Shown here: one piece after another, positions 35,044 through 45,227 of the stretch
Numbering within the stretch: the stretch's first letter is position 1
Layout: each line of letters starts with the position of its first letter
Origin: Bacteroidaceae bacterium
GTDB taxonomy: Bacteria; Bacteroidota; Bacteroidia; Bacteroidales; Bacteroidaceae
Length of the DNA: 64,000 nucleotides
Assembly (NCBI GenBank): GCA_017615835.1
Contig: JAFZZI010000007.1
Coordinates: 310,001 to 374,000 of the forward strand
Direction: 5' to 3'
Translations under genes and position numbers: made by a program
The notes under the pieces: generated by a model
Told to the model about the DNA's origin: nothing
The model's input: only the letters and a program-made list of their open reading frames with translations
Database searches by the model: none

Positions 35044-38000
35044 ATGAAAAATTTCAATTCTGAAGGAAACCGTTCAGGGCTGCTGAAAGTTGCTTTTGTG
35101 GCTGTTGCGGCTGTTCTCGGGCTGGCTTCCTGTCAAAAAGAGTACAATCTGGACGAGACTGTGCCGGAGTGGCTGGGATCAAGTATCTACGAGTACCTGG
35201 TTGACAACGGTTACACTACCTATCAGAGACTGATTGATGACCTTGGATATCAGGAGGTCATGTCGAGGACAGGTAGTAAGACTCTTTTCATCGCGGATGA
35301 AGCTGCAGTCAACCGTTTCTATGCAAAGGGCATTTTCAAGAAGGCCGACGGAACTAATGTCACCCGCTACGAGGATCTTTCGGTTGCACAGAAGAAACTG
35401 ATGCTTTTCGGTGCAATGCTGAACAATGTATATCAGGTGGCCATGCTCTCTAGCACCGAGGGTACACCTCCGGTAGAGGGTGACGCCATGAGAAGAATAT
35501 CCTCTATCTCAATATGGGACACTGTCCCGTATCTGACTCCGGAGGTGATGCCTGAAAACAAATACTGGAATGATTTCAGGAATCGCGCCGGAATACGCTG
35601 TCTGATGGATGCAACAGACAGACCGATGGTATTCTTTACCAACAAGTTCCTCACTCTGAAAAAGATTACAGGCGACGACTATGACTTCCTGTTCAATCAG
35701 GGTCGTTATGCTCATGGCAACGGACGCGAAGGTATTACACATCAGCCTCAGGATGCCAGCGTGAACGGTGTAAACATCAAGACCCAGAACATCAAGTGTT
35801 TCAACGGCTTCATAGATGTAATGGAAGAAGTTATCTATCCTCTACCCAACATGGCCGAGTTCCTCACTGAGAGTGAGTCGACAAAGATATACGGATCGCT
35901 GCTCGAACGCTATTGTGCTCCATACTTCAGGTCGACAAACGACATTGAAGGAGCAACACCGTATCTTACCCAAACCTATAACCGGCTGAATCCCGATAGC
36001 CAGGTTGATACCGTGTATCAGAAGCGCTACTTCTCAAAGAGGTCTCAGGGTAACAATGAACTCAACATTACTGCCTATAACGTATCGGTAGCCGAGACTC
36101 TTCTCAAGTTCGATCCGGGTTGGAGTTCATACTATTCTTCAACCGCATCTACCACGGCTGCTTCTGTGGCTCTTCAGCAGAATATGGGCGTAATGCTTGT
36201 ACCCGATGATGATGCAATGCTTGCATGGTGGCTTACAGGTGGTGGTAAAACCCTGCGTGAGCGTTATGGCAAGCCGGAACTTGCCGGTTTGTCCACACTC
36301 ACGATGGATCAGTTTGTTGAGGATATTGCGGGTGTTCCGGATGATGTTATCATCGAACTTCTCAACAACAACATGCTCAACTCGTTTGTAAACTCCGTAC
36401 CTAGCAAGTTTGCGAACGTTCTTGACGACGCCAACGACCCGATGGGCCTTGAGACTAAGGATGTCAAGTCAGTACAGATGTGCTCGAACGGTGCCATTTA
36501 CTTTACAAATACGGTATTCAGCCCCACATCCTACAGGTCTGTCTCTTTCCCGGCACTTGTGGGCGAGGCCCTCAAGATAATCTACTGGTCTATTCATGAC
36601 GATGTCTGCGGTTTCAAGCCTTACCTCAACTCAATGGTTTCAACCTACAGCTTTTTCATTCCGAAGGCCAGCATACATCCTACACTTGAGGGATTGGAGG
36701 ATGTTCCGACTATCCTGTATCTTGACCCTGTGTCAGGCGGAGAGAAATATACTCAGGCCATAGCTTTCTATTATGATGAGTCGCAGATTGAATACACCGA
36801 AAAGGTGCAGGCAAAGATATATCGGTACCATCTTGAGGACGGTCAGCCGGTCATTGACGGCAAGATTGCAGATGATGTTGATTTCAGTGTAATCAAGGAC
36901 CGTCTGGAAGACCTGCTCGACTACCACATAATAATAGGTGACGTTGAGGATGGCAACAGTCTGGGAACGCCCAGCCGTTACCAGTATTTCCAGACCAAGG
37001 GCCGCGGTACCGTCAGGTTCACACTGGACGGCACCGGAAAGCGAACCGTCTGGGGCGGTTATCAGGTTGAAAACAATTCAGGTATCGAAATTGATCCCGA
37101 CTTTGTGTATGACATGAAAAAGTCCAATGGTAACGGACGTACCTACATTATTGACGAACCGCTTGCCTCGTCGGACAACTCGGTTTTTGACATTGTCAGC
37201 AATAATGCTACATATCCCGAGTTTGCAACGTTTGCCGACATGATGCTGCCTGTTTTCGCAAACGGCCAGATAAACAACCACATGACCGGCGGTACGGTTG
37301 TAAGTACTTTCAATACATATCACTATACTGTATATGTTCCCAAGAAAGAGACGCTTGACCAGATGCTTGCAGACTATAAGTTGATTGACGCCGAAATGAT
37401 ATCCGATCTCTCCGACTACTATGATGATCTGCAGGTCGGCGAAGAAGAAGATTATGTTAAGGCAATGACTCGCCTTTCGAAGGTTACCCGTGGCTCTGCC
37501 AAGACGACCTTCGCTGCAAAGAAGGCGGAATTCGAGGCTGCAAATGCAGGCTGCAATATATGGAATCCGGCAGATGCCAAGTACGCTCAGTTCTGGAACG
37601 AAGCGAATGCCATAATCGACGCTTGTCCTGACAAAGAGGGCGAAATTGACCATACCTCTTTCCTGCATGCCGACTACATCGCTTCTCTTGAGAAGTGGCT
37701 CACCGACTTTGTCAAATATCACATTCAGGATAACTCCGTATATGTCGGTGGCGAGTTTAAGATTGACACCATTCATGTAAACGATCCTTATGCACATTAC
37801 GAGACTGCCTACATGAACAGCAAGGCTCAGTTTGAGAAACTCTCGGTACGCTCGACTCCCGATGGCGTCATAACAGTCATCGACGCGAAGAACAATACTC
37901 ACAATGTCATAACCACTCCTGTAGGAGGTCAGACATACTATAATATAATGTGCCGTGAGTATGAGTACAATGCTGTAACGAATCCCACTCAGTTGGAGAC

Positions 38001-38076
38001 ATCCTCTTTCGCAGTCATCCATCTGATAGGTGAGCCTCTTGACAACGGTGTGCCTTTTACGTATTTTAAGTTCTAA
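35044..38076 (+). CDS. Large fasciclin-type lipoprotein
   Basis: A 1010-residue surface or periplasmic lipoprotein: signal peptide with lipobox LASC, Cys about residue 30. After SIYEYLVDNGYTTYQRLIDDLG, a FAS1-like opening, several FAS1-type segments can be traced: about 40-260 (SKTLFIADEAAVNRFY), about 265-500 (MGVMLVPDDDAMLAWW) and about 720-985 (HYTVYVPKKETLDQML), each ending in a G-x-hydrophobic strand such as NGFIDVMEEVIYPLP. FAS1 domains mediate adhesion or ligand binding; no catalytic residues are seen. It precedes SusC by 18 bases. Function inferred only: binding subunit for the ligand of the adjacent transporter. Confidence 0.75.
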   Translation: MKNFNSEGNRSGLLKVAFVAVAAVLGLASCQKEYNLDETVPEWLGSSIYEYLVDNGYTTYQRLIDDLGYQEVMSRTGSKTLFIADEAAVNRFYAKGIFKKADGTNVTRYEDLSVAQKKLMLFGAMLNNVYQVAMLSSTEGTPPVEGDAMRRISSISIWDTVPYLTPEVMPENKYWNDFRNRAGIRCLMDATDRPMVFFTNKFLTLKKITGDDYDFLFNQGRYAHGNGREGITHQPQDASVNGVNIKTQNIKCFNGFIDVMEEVIYPLPNMAEFLTESESTKIYGSLLERYCAPYFRSTNDIEGATPYLTQTYNRLNPDSQVDTVYQKRYFSKRSQGNNELNITAYNVSVAETLLKFDPGWSSYYSSTASTTAASVALQQNMGVMLVPDDDAMLAWWLTGGGKTLRERYGKPELAGLSTLTMDQFVEDIAGVPDDVIIELLNNNMLNSFVNSVPSKFANVLDDANDPMGLETKDVKSVQMCSNGAIYFTNTVFSPTSYRSVSFPALVGEALKIIYWSIHDDVCGFKPYLNSMVSTYSFFIPKASIHPTLEGLEDVPTILYLDPVSGGEKYTQAIAFYYDESQIEYTEKVQAKIYRYHLEDGQPVIDGKIADDVDFSVIKDRLEDLLDYHIIIGDVEDGNSLGTPSRYQYFQTKGRGTVRFTLDGTGKRTVWGGYQVENNSGIEIDPDFVYDMKKSNGNGRTYIIDEPLASSDNSVFDIVSNNATYPEFATFADMMLPVFANGQINNHMTGGTVVSTFNTYHYTVYVPKKETLDQMLADYKLIDAEMISDLSDYYDDLQVGEEEDYVKAMTRLSKVTRGSAKTTFAAKKAEFEAANAGCNIWNPADAKYAQFWNEANAIIDACPDKEGEIDHTSFLHADYIASLEKWLTDFVKYHIQDNSVYVGGEFKIDTIHVNDPYAHYETAYMNSKAQFEKLSVRSTPDGVITVIDAKNNTHNVITTPVGGQTYYNIMCREYEYNAVTNPTQLETSSFAVIHLIGEPLDNGVPFTYFKF

Positions 38077-38094
38077 CCGGCAAACAAAAGGAAT

Positions 38095-41000
38095 ATGAAA
38101 AATATAAAGAACAGAATGTTGAAGGGAGTATCAGTTCTTGCTCTCAGTCTGCTTCCGGGTATGGTTTTCGCCCAGAAGGCCGGTGACATCATCAGCGGTA
38201 CCGTTTCGGACAGTGAGGGCCCGATGATGATGGTCAACGTCATCGAGGTTGACGCCTCGGACCGTATCATCGAACATGCCATCACCGATACGGAGGGTAA
38301 CTTCTCTTTCAGGCTTGGTAGTCCCAATGATAAAATCAAGATTTCGTATGTTGGTTACGAAACAGTAATACTTCCCATTAACAAAACACGTTTCGACATC
38401 GTACTGAAGGACAACTACGAGATAACTCAGGTAGAAATCACTGCAGACCGCGTAACTGAATCGACCGGACTTGCAATCCCTATCCGTGAGGTCTCCAACG
38501 CTTCTCAACGCATTTCGATGGAGGAGTTCGAGGGACTCGGCATCACAACTGTCGATGAGGCCCTGCAGGGACGTATCGCCGGTCTTGACATCGTGTTCAA
38601 CTCGGGTGACCTCGGTGCCGGTTCGACAATGCACCTCCGTGGCGTCTCGACCATCACAGGTGATTCCAACCCGCTTATAGTTGTTGACGGAAACGTATGG
38701 AACAACGACTTCGGCAACAGTATCGATTACGCAACGGCAAACGAGGAGAAGTTCGCAGAACTGCTTAATGTAAATCCTGAGGATATCTCCAGCATCACTG
38801 TGCTCAAGGATGCCGCGGCTGCCGGTATTTGGGGCGCTCAGGGTGCCAACGGTGTAATCGAAATAAAGACGAAGCGTGGTAGCCGGGGCAAGACAAGGGT
38901 TACCTTCTCATACCGTATGAACGGTACATGGCAGCCCTCGAGCTATAACCTCCTGACAGGTGATCAGTATACAATGTTCCTCAAGGAGAGCTACTTCAAT
39001 CCGGAACTCAGTGACCAGGCTTCGGATATACCCGAAATCAACTACAACCCCAACTTCTCCGAGTACAACATGTTCAACGACAACACCGACTGGGTGTCGC
39101 TCGTGAAGTGTTTCGGAGCACAACACTCTTTTAACCTTTCCATACAGGGTGGTGGTGAGAAGGCCAACTTCCGTATATCCGCCGGTTTTGACACCCAGAA
39201 CGGTTCTGTTATAGGACAGCGTCTGAACCGTTTCACTACCCGTGTGGCACTCGACTACTTCATCTCCGACCGTATCAAGGTTGTGACAAACTACAACATG
39301 ACCTATACCCAGAGGCCGAGTTCGAGCAGCACTTCAATAGATGCAGCAATGAGGAGGATGCCTAACCTTTCGCCCTACTACGAGGATGAATTCGGCAACG
39401 ATACCGATGAGTACTACCATATGCTGCCTTATCAGAATTCCGAATCGGGCAGAAGCGATGCTCTCAGCGACCAGCGTCGTGAGCAGAATCCTCTCGCAGT
39501 CGCCTATGACAAAATCAACACTTCGACATCCCTGCAGATTCAGCCGGAGTTCCAGCTTGTCTATAACATTCTGGGCCTTGAGAACGATAAGACTAAGCTG
39601 ACATATGACGGTCGTATATCGTTTAATGTGTTCAACGATGTTTCTGACAAATTCTCGCCTGCAAGCCTCATCACTTCCGGTTGGTCGTCTGACCAGAACA
39701 ACAGGGCCGAAAACAACTCGAACAAGAGAATGAACTGGCAGACAACCCATCAGTTGACCCTTGTTCCTCATTTCAACAACTCTAACCACTCACTCATGGC
39801 TATGGCCAGGTTCCAGATAGGTGCAAGTACAGACAAGAGTCAGCGCTCTTCTGTATATGGACTTCCTTCCGGAACATTTACTTCGACTGCTCTCCCCGGT
39901 ATCATCGGTGATTTCAGCACTGGTGCAGGACAGGGCAGGTCAGCCAATGGTGTTCTCCAGGTTCACTATGCGTTCAAGGGCAAGTACATTGCCGACTTCA
40001 CAGTCCGCGCCGACGGTTCGACCGTATTCGGTGATGACAAGCGCTGGGGTGTGTTCCCGACAGTGTCGCTCAGGTGGAATATCAGTGACGAGCCCTTCAT
40101 AAGAGACAATGTCGGCTGGATTTCCATGCTCGCCATACGTCCCAGCTGGGGTATCAACGGTAGGACTCCAAACGGTGAAGGTCTGTATTACAGTAAGTAC
40201 AGAGCCGGTAATGCCTACCTCGGCATCGCTTCCATGTATCCTTCGAACATACGACTCAGCACCATGCAGTGGGAGGAGAGCCACCAATGGAATCTCGGTT
40301 TCAATGTCGGACTCTTCAACGATAAGATAGCCATTGATGTTGACCTGTACATGAAGAATACTGAAAAATTGCTTCTGAACAACTATGGTATTCCTACATC
40401 ATCTGGTTTCAGCAACCTCTCAAGCAGGAACGACGGTCGTATGCGCAATACCGGTTGGGAGTTCAACATTACGGCTAACCGTTTCATAAATATCGGAAAG
40501 TTCAATGTTACTGCTAACGCTACTTTCTCGGACAACCGCAACAGAATTCTTGAAATCAGTCCGACTTTCCTCGAAACCCTGAACGCTGAGTTCAATTTCC
40601 GTAACGGACAGAATCAGGGTGACTGGCTTACCTACGTACAGATTAATAACCCCTTCGGTTCGATCTACGGTTTCAAATATCTGGGCGTTTACCAGTACAG
40701 TGACTACAGCGAAGTTGAAGTGCCCGGTGTAAGCGGTCCGAATGCACCTGTCGTGAAGGATGCTGACGGCAAAGTTATTCTCAACCAGAAGGGTAAGACA
40801 AAGCCGATGATGTTCGCTTACGGTGAGACCAACGAGTATGAGTTCGTGGGCGGCGATGCCATCTATGAAGATATAAACCATGACGGTAACATCAACGAAC
40901 TTGATATTGTCTATCTGGGAAGTTCACTCCCGAAAATAACTGGCGGTTTCGGTTTCAGGTTCTCTTATGGACGTCTTTCGCTGAATACCCAGTTCAACTT

Positions 41001-41421
41001 CCGTTATGGCAACAAGGTTATCAACCAGGCACGCATGAACCTCGAAAACATGTACAGCAACGACAATGCTTCGGCTGCAGTCAACTGGAGGTGGCGTGTA
41101 GAGGGTGACATTACGGAAATTCCGCGTGCACTGCACCAGTACGGTTACAACTTCCTTACAAGCGATCGCTTTGTAGAGGACGGTTCTATGCTGCGTCTCA
41201 ACTATGTGCAGCTCTCCTATTCTCTGGATCCCCAAAAGCTTAAGAACATAGGCATCCAGGGTCTTTCGCTCACTGCTTCCTTAAACAACGTCTTTGTTCT
41301 TTCAAAGTATTCCGGTGCAGATCCTGAAATCGCCGCCGGCGGTTCGTGGGGCCTCTCCGTTGATAACTCCAAGACTCCTCGTTCGAAGCAGTTCACAGTT
41401 GGTCTGACTGTTAATTTCTAA
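38095..41421 (+). CDS. SusC-like TonB-dependent outer-membrane transporter (first)
   Basis: 1108 residues with signal peptide (cleavage after VFAQ). An N-terminal carboxypeptidase-regulatory-like domain (IISGTVSDSEGPMMMVNV to VGYETVILP, about 32-105) is followed by the plug with RISMEEFEGLGITTVDEALQGRIAGLDI and the SusC signature LRGVSTITGDSNPLIVVDG. A 22-strand barrel follows, ending in an aromatic-type terminal strand (FTVGLTVNF). It imports large ligands together with the SusD lid encoded next, 12 bases downstream. Ligand unknown. Confidence 0.95.
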   Translation: MKNIKNRMLKGVSVLALSLLPGMVFAQKAGDIISGTVSDSEGPMMMVNVIEVDASDRIIEHAITDTEGNFSFRLGSPNDKIKISYVGYETVILPINKTRFDIVLKDNYEITQVEITADRVTESTGLAIPIREVSNASQRISMEEFEGLGITTVDEALQGRIAGLDIVFNSGDLGAGSTMHLRGVSTITGDSNPLIVVDGNVWNNDFGNSIDYATANEEKFAELLNVNPEDISSITVLKDAAAAGIWGAQGANGVIEIKTKRGSRGKTRVTFSYRMNGTWQPSSYNLLTGDQYTMFLKESYFNPELSDQASDIPEINYNPNFSEYNMFNDNTDWVSLVKCFGAQHSFNLSIQGGGEKANFRISAGFDTQNGSVIGQRLNRFTTRVALDYFISDRIKVVTNYNMTYTQRPSSSSTSIDAAMRRMPNLSPYYEDEFGNDTDEYYHMLPYQNSESGRSDALSDQRREQNPLAVAYDKINTSTSLQIQPEFQLVYNILGLENDKTKLTYDGRISFNVFNDVSDKFSPASLITSGWSSDQNNRAENNSNKRMNWQTTHQLTLVPHFNNSNHSLMAMARFQIGASTDKSQRSSVYGLPSGTFTSTALPGIIGDFSTGAGQGRSANGVLQVHYAFKGKYIADFTVRADGSTVFGDDKRWGVFPTVSLRWNISDEPFIRDNVGWISMLAIRPSWGINGRTPNGEGLYYSKYRAGNAYLGIASMYPSNIRLSTMQWEESHQWNLGFNVGLFNDKIAIDVDLYMKNTEKLLLNNYGIPTSSGFSNLSSRNDGRMRNTGWEFNITANRFINIGKFNVTANATFSDNRNRILEISPTFLETLNAEFNFRNGQNQGDWLTYVQINNPFGSIYGFKYLGVYQYSDYSEVEVPGVSGPNAPVVKDADGKVILNQKGKTKPMMFAYGETNEYEFVGGDAIYEDINHDGNINELDIVYLGSSLPKITGGFGFRFSYGRLSLNTQFNFRYGNKVINQARMNLENMYSNDNASAAVNWRWRVEGDITEIPRALHQYGYNFLTSDRFVEDGSMLRLNYVQLSYSLDPQKLKNIGIQGLSLTASLNNVFVLSKYSGADPEIAAGGSWGLSVDNSKTPRSKQFTVGLTVNF

Positions 41422-41433
41422 TCTTAATTGCAG

Positions 41434-43164
41434 ATGAAGATGAAAAAGATATTCAATATAGCGTTATCAGCAATCATAGGAATTTCCCTTTCCGGCTGCT
41501 CGAAGTTCTTGACACTTCTTCCTTTGAACGATGTGGTATTCGAGAATTTCTGGACCGACAAAGCTGACGTGGAGAGCGTGCTTCTTGGTACCTATTCCGC
41601 ACTTGAGAGTTCCGACTGCATCGTCAGAATGTCAATGTGGGGAGAGATGCGTTCCGATAACATCGTGGCCGGAAACAATCCCAGTGACGACCTCCTTCAG
41701 ATAACCAAGGAGAATCTGCTTGAAACCAACAGTCTCATGAGTTGGAGTTGTTTCTATGATGTTATAAACCGTGCAAATACCGTTATAAAATTTGCCCCGG
41801 GTGTCAATGATCCCAACTATACTCCTGCAGAGCTTGACGGAAACCTCGCGGAAGCCTATACTCTGCGCAGTCTCTGCTATTTCTACCTTATACGTGCATA
41901 CCGTGACGTACCCTATGTCACCAGACCTTCCGCCGAGGATACTGAAGAGTTTGTGATAGAAGCTACGCCCTTCGAAGCAGTTCTCGACTCACTTATTGAG
42001 ACTATGGAGTATTGGGCTGAAAAGGCAGTCAAAAAATATGCCGCCACCTCAAACTATACTGAGGAGCAGGCCAATACCGGCCGTATTACCCAAACTGCTG
42101 CCTATGCCCTGCTTGCCGACCTTTATCTTTGGAAAGGCGAGTGGCAGAAGTGCAGTGATATCTGTGACAAAGTTCTTGCACGCAAGGTCATCGACTATAA
42201 GGAGCTGAAAGAGAAGCAGGGTTCAGACTGTCTCGTTGTCTATGATCCTGCAACGAATCCGATACCGATGTATAAAGAGACGACCGGTTCCACTACGGCA
42301 GGTACTGCGTACAATCAGATTTTCGGTAGAGGTTTCTCGTTCGAGAGTCTCTTCGAACTGGCTTTCATGGACAACCAGAGCGTTTCGAACAGTTTCGTTT
42401 CCAGTTATTATGGAGGACGGAACAGTTCCGGTAACCTTTCTGCCTATTCCCGTCTCTTCATTGACGCCTCTTCTACTTCCGGCAATGAGTATTTCAAGCC
42501 TTATGACTGCCGTTACCTTGAGTGTATGGCCGATGGTTCTTCAACGTACCCAATTCGTAAATATGTTGCTTTCAACACTGGTTTCGACCTTGTTTCCGCA
42601 TCTACTTCCGCGCCTGTTGCGAATATTCAGTACCGCAACGAAAACCAGAATGCAAACTGGATTGTCTATCGTCTGACAGATGTCATGCTGATGAAGGCGG
42701 AGGCAAAGGTGCAGCTTGCCAACGAAATCGGAGGCGGTGCTGTCGCTTCTGCTGAGGTGACGGACCTTCTCAGAGAAGCTTTTGATATTGTTTCTGCAAT
42801 ATATAACCGCTCCATTAACTATCCTACCAATGCAAGGGCTATTCCTTTGGTCTTTGCAGATTACTCCGGTTCCATAAAGTCAATGGAGGAACTTGTGCTT
42901 CTTGAGCGCAGACGTGAACTTCTGTTCGAAGGTAAGAGATGGTTTGATCTTGTCCGTATGTGCAGAAGGGATGGCTCTACCCGTCGTCTGGTTTCAACCG
43001 TCATACCTAAATTCACGGAAAACCAGAGTGCCATCCGTATCAAGCTGGCCGACATGGACGCTATTTATTTCCCGATTGCGAAGAGTGAACTTAAGATAAA
43101 TCCTCTTCTTCACCAGAATCCCGCATATATTGAGGACGAGTATACTGCAAAGGCTAGTAACTAA
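41434..43164 (+). CDS. SusD-like surface lipoprotein (first)
   Basis: 576 residues from the ATG at 41434 (another ATG two codons on). The signal peptide ends in the lipobox LSGC. SusD/RagB features: FLTLLPLNDVVFENFWTDKADVE at the N-terminus, the TPR-rich body with AEAYTLRSLCYFYLIRAYRDVPYVT, and the C-terminal LLERRRELLFEGKRWFDLVRM. It forms the extracellular lid over the SusC barrel. Ends 18 bases before the second fasciclin gene. Confidence 0.95.
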   Translation: MKMKKIFNIALSAIIGISLSGCSKFLTLLPLNDVVFENFWTDKADVESVLLGTYSALESSDCIVRMSMWGEMRSDNIVAGNNPSDDLLQITKENLLETNSLMSWSCFYDVINRANTVIKFAPGVNDPNYTPAELDGNLAEAYTLRSLCYFYLIRAYRDVPYVTRPSAEDTEEFVIEATPFEAVLDSLIETMEYWAEKAVKKYAATSNYTEEQANTGRITQTAAYALLADLYLWKGEWQKCSDICDKVLARKVIDYKELKEKQGSDCLVVYDPATNPIPMYKETTGSTTAGTAYNQIFGRGFSFESLFELAFMDNQSVSNSFVSSYYGGRNSSGNLSAYSRLFIDASSTSGNEYFKPYDCRYLECMADGSSTYPIRKYVAFNTGFDLVSASTSAPVANIQYRNENQNANWIVYRLTDVMLMKAEAKVQLANEIGGGAVASAEVTDLLREAFDIVSAIYNRSINYPTNARAIPLVFADYSGSIKSMEELVLLERRRELLFEGKRWFDLVRMCRRDGSTRRLVSTVIPKFTENQSAIRIKLADMDAIYFPIAKSELKINPLLHQNPAYIEDEYTAKASN

Positions 43165-43182
43165 TTGTCTAACCGTTTACAG

Positions 43183-45207
43183 ATGAAGGCTTTCACTAAA
43201 ATATGTAAGACTGCTGTCATTTCCGGTATTGTAATGGCGTCAGCACTTCTCCTTGGAAGTTGTTTCAGGGAGGATGCCCCTACGCATTATTACACCTTTA
43301 CCGGAAAGACCATAGCAGATTACTTGAGTGATGACCCTGAAAACTTCAGCGACTTCATTACAGTATTGAAGCGTTCAGAAATATGGGGTGAGCTGGATAC
43401 TTATGGTGAATTCACCTGTTTTGCACCTACAAACGATGCTTTTAAAGCCTATCTGAAAGCAAAGGAAAGAAAGTCTGCCGACGAGGGTAGTCCACGTATA
43501 TACAATACAGTTGACGATCTTTCGCGCGAGGATTGTGACACTTTGGGTTGGACCCATCTCATACGTGCTACTCTCTTCATGTCCGACCAGGTTGAAGGTA
43601 GTCTTCCTTCGGTAAACATGAACAACCGTTTCCTTACACTTTCGTTCGATTCTGTCCTCTCGGAAGATGGTTCAAGATATCGTCTGAGGCACTGCATCAA
43701 CAAGAATTCTCACATTATCGAACTGGATGATACTGTTCAGAACGGTGTGATGCAGATTGTTGACAGCGTCATTACGGTCTCCGGAGACTACATATACGAT
43801 ATGATCAAGAATGATCCGAAGCTCAGCATCTTCGCCTCTGCTCTGCAACTGGTAGGACTTGAAGACTCCCTGAAATACTGGAAGGATGAGACTTATCATA
43901 TCTCGGATGACTCCGTTGAGGAGGGAATTTGGGGAGATGGTGGCGGTTCTCAATACCATGTATATTATTGGGGTGAACGAAGGGTGAATTTCACGGTTCT
44001 CGCCGAGACTGACGATGTTCTTGCAAAGTATGGGATTACAAGTATCGACAGCCTGATTTCCTATTCAAAGAGAATTTACGGGGCTTCGTATCCCGAGGAT
44101 GCGGGAACGTATGATGAGGAGGATTATCATGACCGCAGACACCCGCTCAACAGGTTTATATCATACCATATTCTGCCTTTTGCGGTGCCTTCGAGCGCGA
44201 ACTTCAATTGTCGTCCCGACATAATTCAGTCTCGCTGCATTCTTGAGTATATTGATCCTGAAGATTATTTTGAGACTTATATGCCTCACTCTATTATCAG
44301 GGTCTCTTCTGTCAAGAGTGGTGACAACTATGGTGTCTATGTAAACCGCAGAGGTATAGGAACCAGTGACGTAGAGTTTGAAGACAAGCCCAATGTGCGC
44401 GGCGTCAAGGTCCTGAGTGCCACAGAGATGAACGATGTGGAGAATGAGGGCTGCAACGGGTATTATCATTATATTGACGACATACTGACGTATGACGTTA
44501 ATACAAGGTATGATGTACTTAACAGGCGAATCAGAATTGACTGTTGTACACTGTCACCCGACTTTATGACTTCCGGAGCCCGTCAGATAGCTCAGAAGAA
44601 CACAGGTTTCAAGCAGCCGCTGAATTTCCATTCATACACTGACGATTACATTATGTGGGTTCGTCAGGCTGTGACCGGAAACTGGAGTTACCAGGGTGAC
44701 GGACTAGACCTTCAGGGTAATTTCGACCTTTACCTCAAACTACCTCCCGTTCCGTTTGACGGTACATGGGAACTCAGACTCTCTTACCGAGGCTATGAGA
44801 ATTGTGGAGTGGTGCAGAACTATGTCGGCGACTCTCCCTATACTCTTCAGCCGTGCGGAATTCCGACAGATCTCAGACTTGCTGCCAATACCAATCCGAA
44901 TATAGGATGGGTTTCCGACGACGAACTGATGGAAGAAGGTGGCGAGGAGGCTGTAAAGGCTCTGGACAAAGCCATGCACAACAGGGGTTACATGAAGGGT
45001 CCCGACTCTCATACCAACGGCTCGGATGCCTTCAGAACACTTTCGACCATGGCCCGCAGGATTATAACCACCCAGTATTTCTACTCGGGTAAGGATTATT
45101 ACCTGCGCATGAAGCTGGTTTCGGACAATCCTAAGGCTGAGATGAATTTTGACTATATGGAATGGTGTCCAAAAAGTGTCTATGATTATAATGAGGACAA
45201 GCATTAA
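43183..45207 (+). CDS. Fasciclin-domain lipoprotein with C-terminal beta domain
   Basis: 674 residues, start at the ATG 43183; lipobox LLGSC. FAS1 domain 1 (about 35-230) shows the classic motifs SDFITVLKRSEIW, FTCFAPTNDAFKAY and VMQIVDSVI; domain 2 (about 240-455) has NFTVLAETDDVLAKY, NRFISYHIL and GYYHYIDDIL. The last ~200 residues (VPFDGTWELRLSYRGYENCGVV) look like a jelly-roll/galactose-binding fold. Probably exposed on the outer membrane as an accessory subunit of the SusCD complex. Function unknown; no enzymatic motif. Confidence 0.85.
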   Translation: MKAFTKICKTAVISGIVMASALLLGSCFREDAPTHYYTFTGKTIADYLSDDPENFSDFITVLKRSEIWGELDTYGEFTCFAPTNDAFKAYLKAKERKSADEGSPRIYNTVDDLSREDCDTLGWTHLIRATLFMSDQVEGSLPSVNMNNRFLTLSFDSVLSEDGSRYRLRHCINKNSHIIELDDTVQNGVMQIVDSVITVSGDYIYDMIKNDPKLSIFASALQLVGLEDSLKYWKDETYHISDDSVEEGIWGDGGGSQYHVYYWGERRVNFTVLAETDDVLAKYGITSIDSLISYSKRIYGASYPEDAGTYDEEDYHDRRHPLNRFISYHILPFAVPSSANFNCRPDIIQSRCILEYIDPEDYFETYMPHSIIRVSSVKSGDNYGVYVNRRGIGTSDVEFEDKPNVRGVKVLSATEMNDVENEGCNGYYHYIDDILTYDVNTRYDVLNRRIRIDCCTLSPDFMTSGARQIAQKNTGFKQPLNFHSYTDDYIMWVRQAVTGNWSYQGDGLDLQGNFDLYLKLPPVPFDGTWELRLSYRGYENCGVVQNYVGDSPYTLQPCGIPTDLRLAANTNPNIGWVSDDELMEEGGEEAVKALDKAMHNRGYMKGPDSHTNGSDAFRTLSTMARRIITTQYFYSGKDYYLRMKLVSDNPKAEMNFDYMEWCPKSVYDYNEDKH

Positions 45208-45227
45208 GAATAATAATTATTAAAGAT

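Noticed and set aside
37078-38022. 314-residue open frame antisense to the first fasciclin gene
   Set aside because: Mirror frame produced by the codon bias of the sense gene; no start signal.
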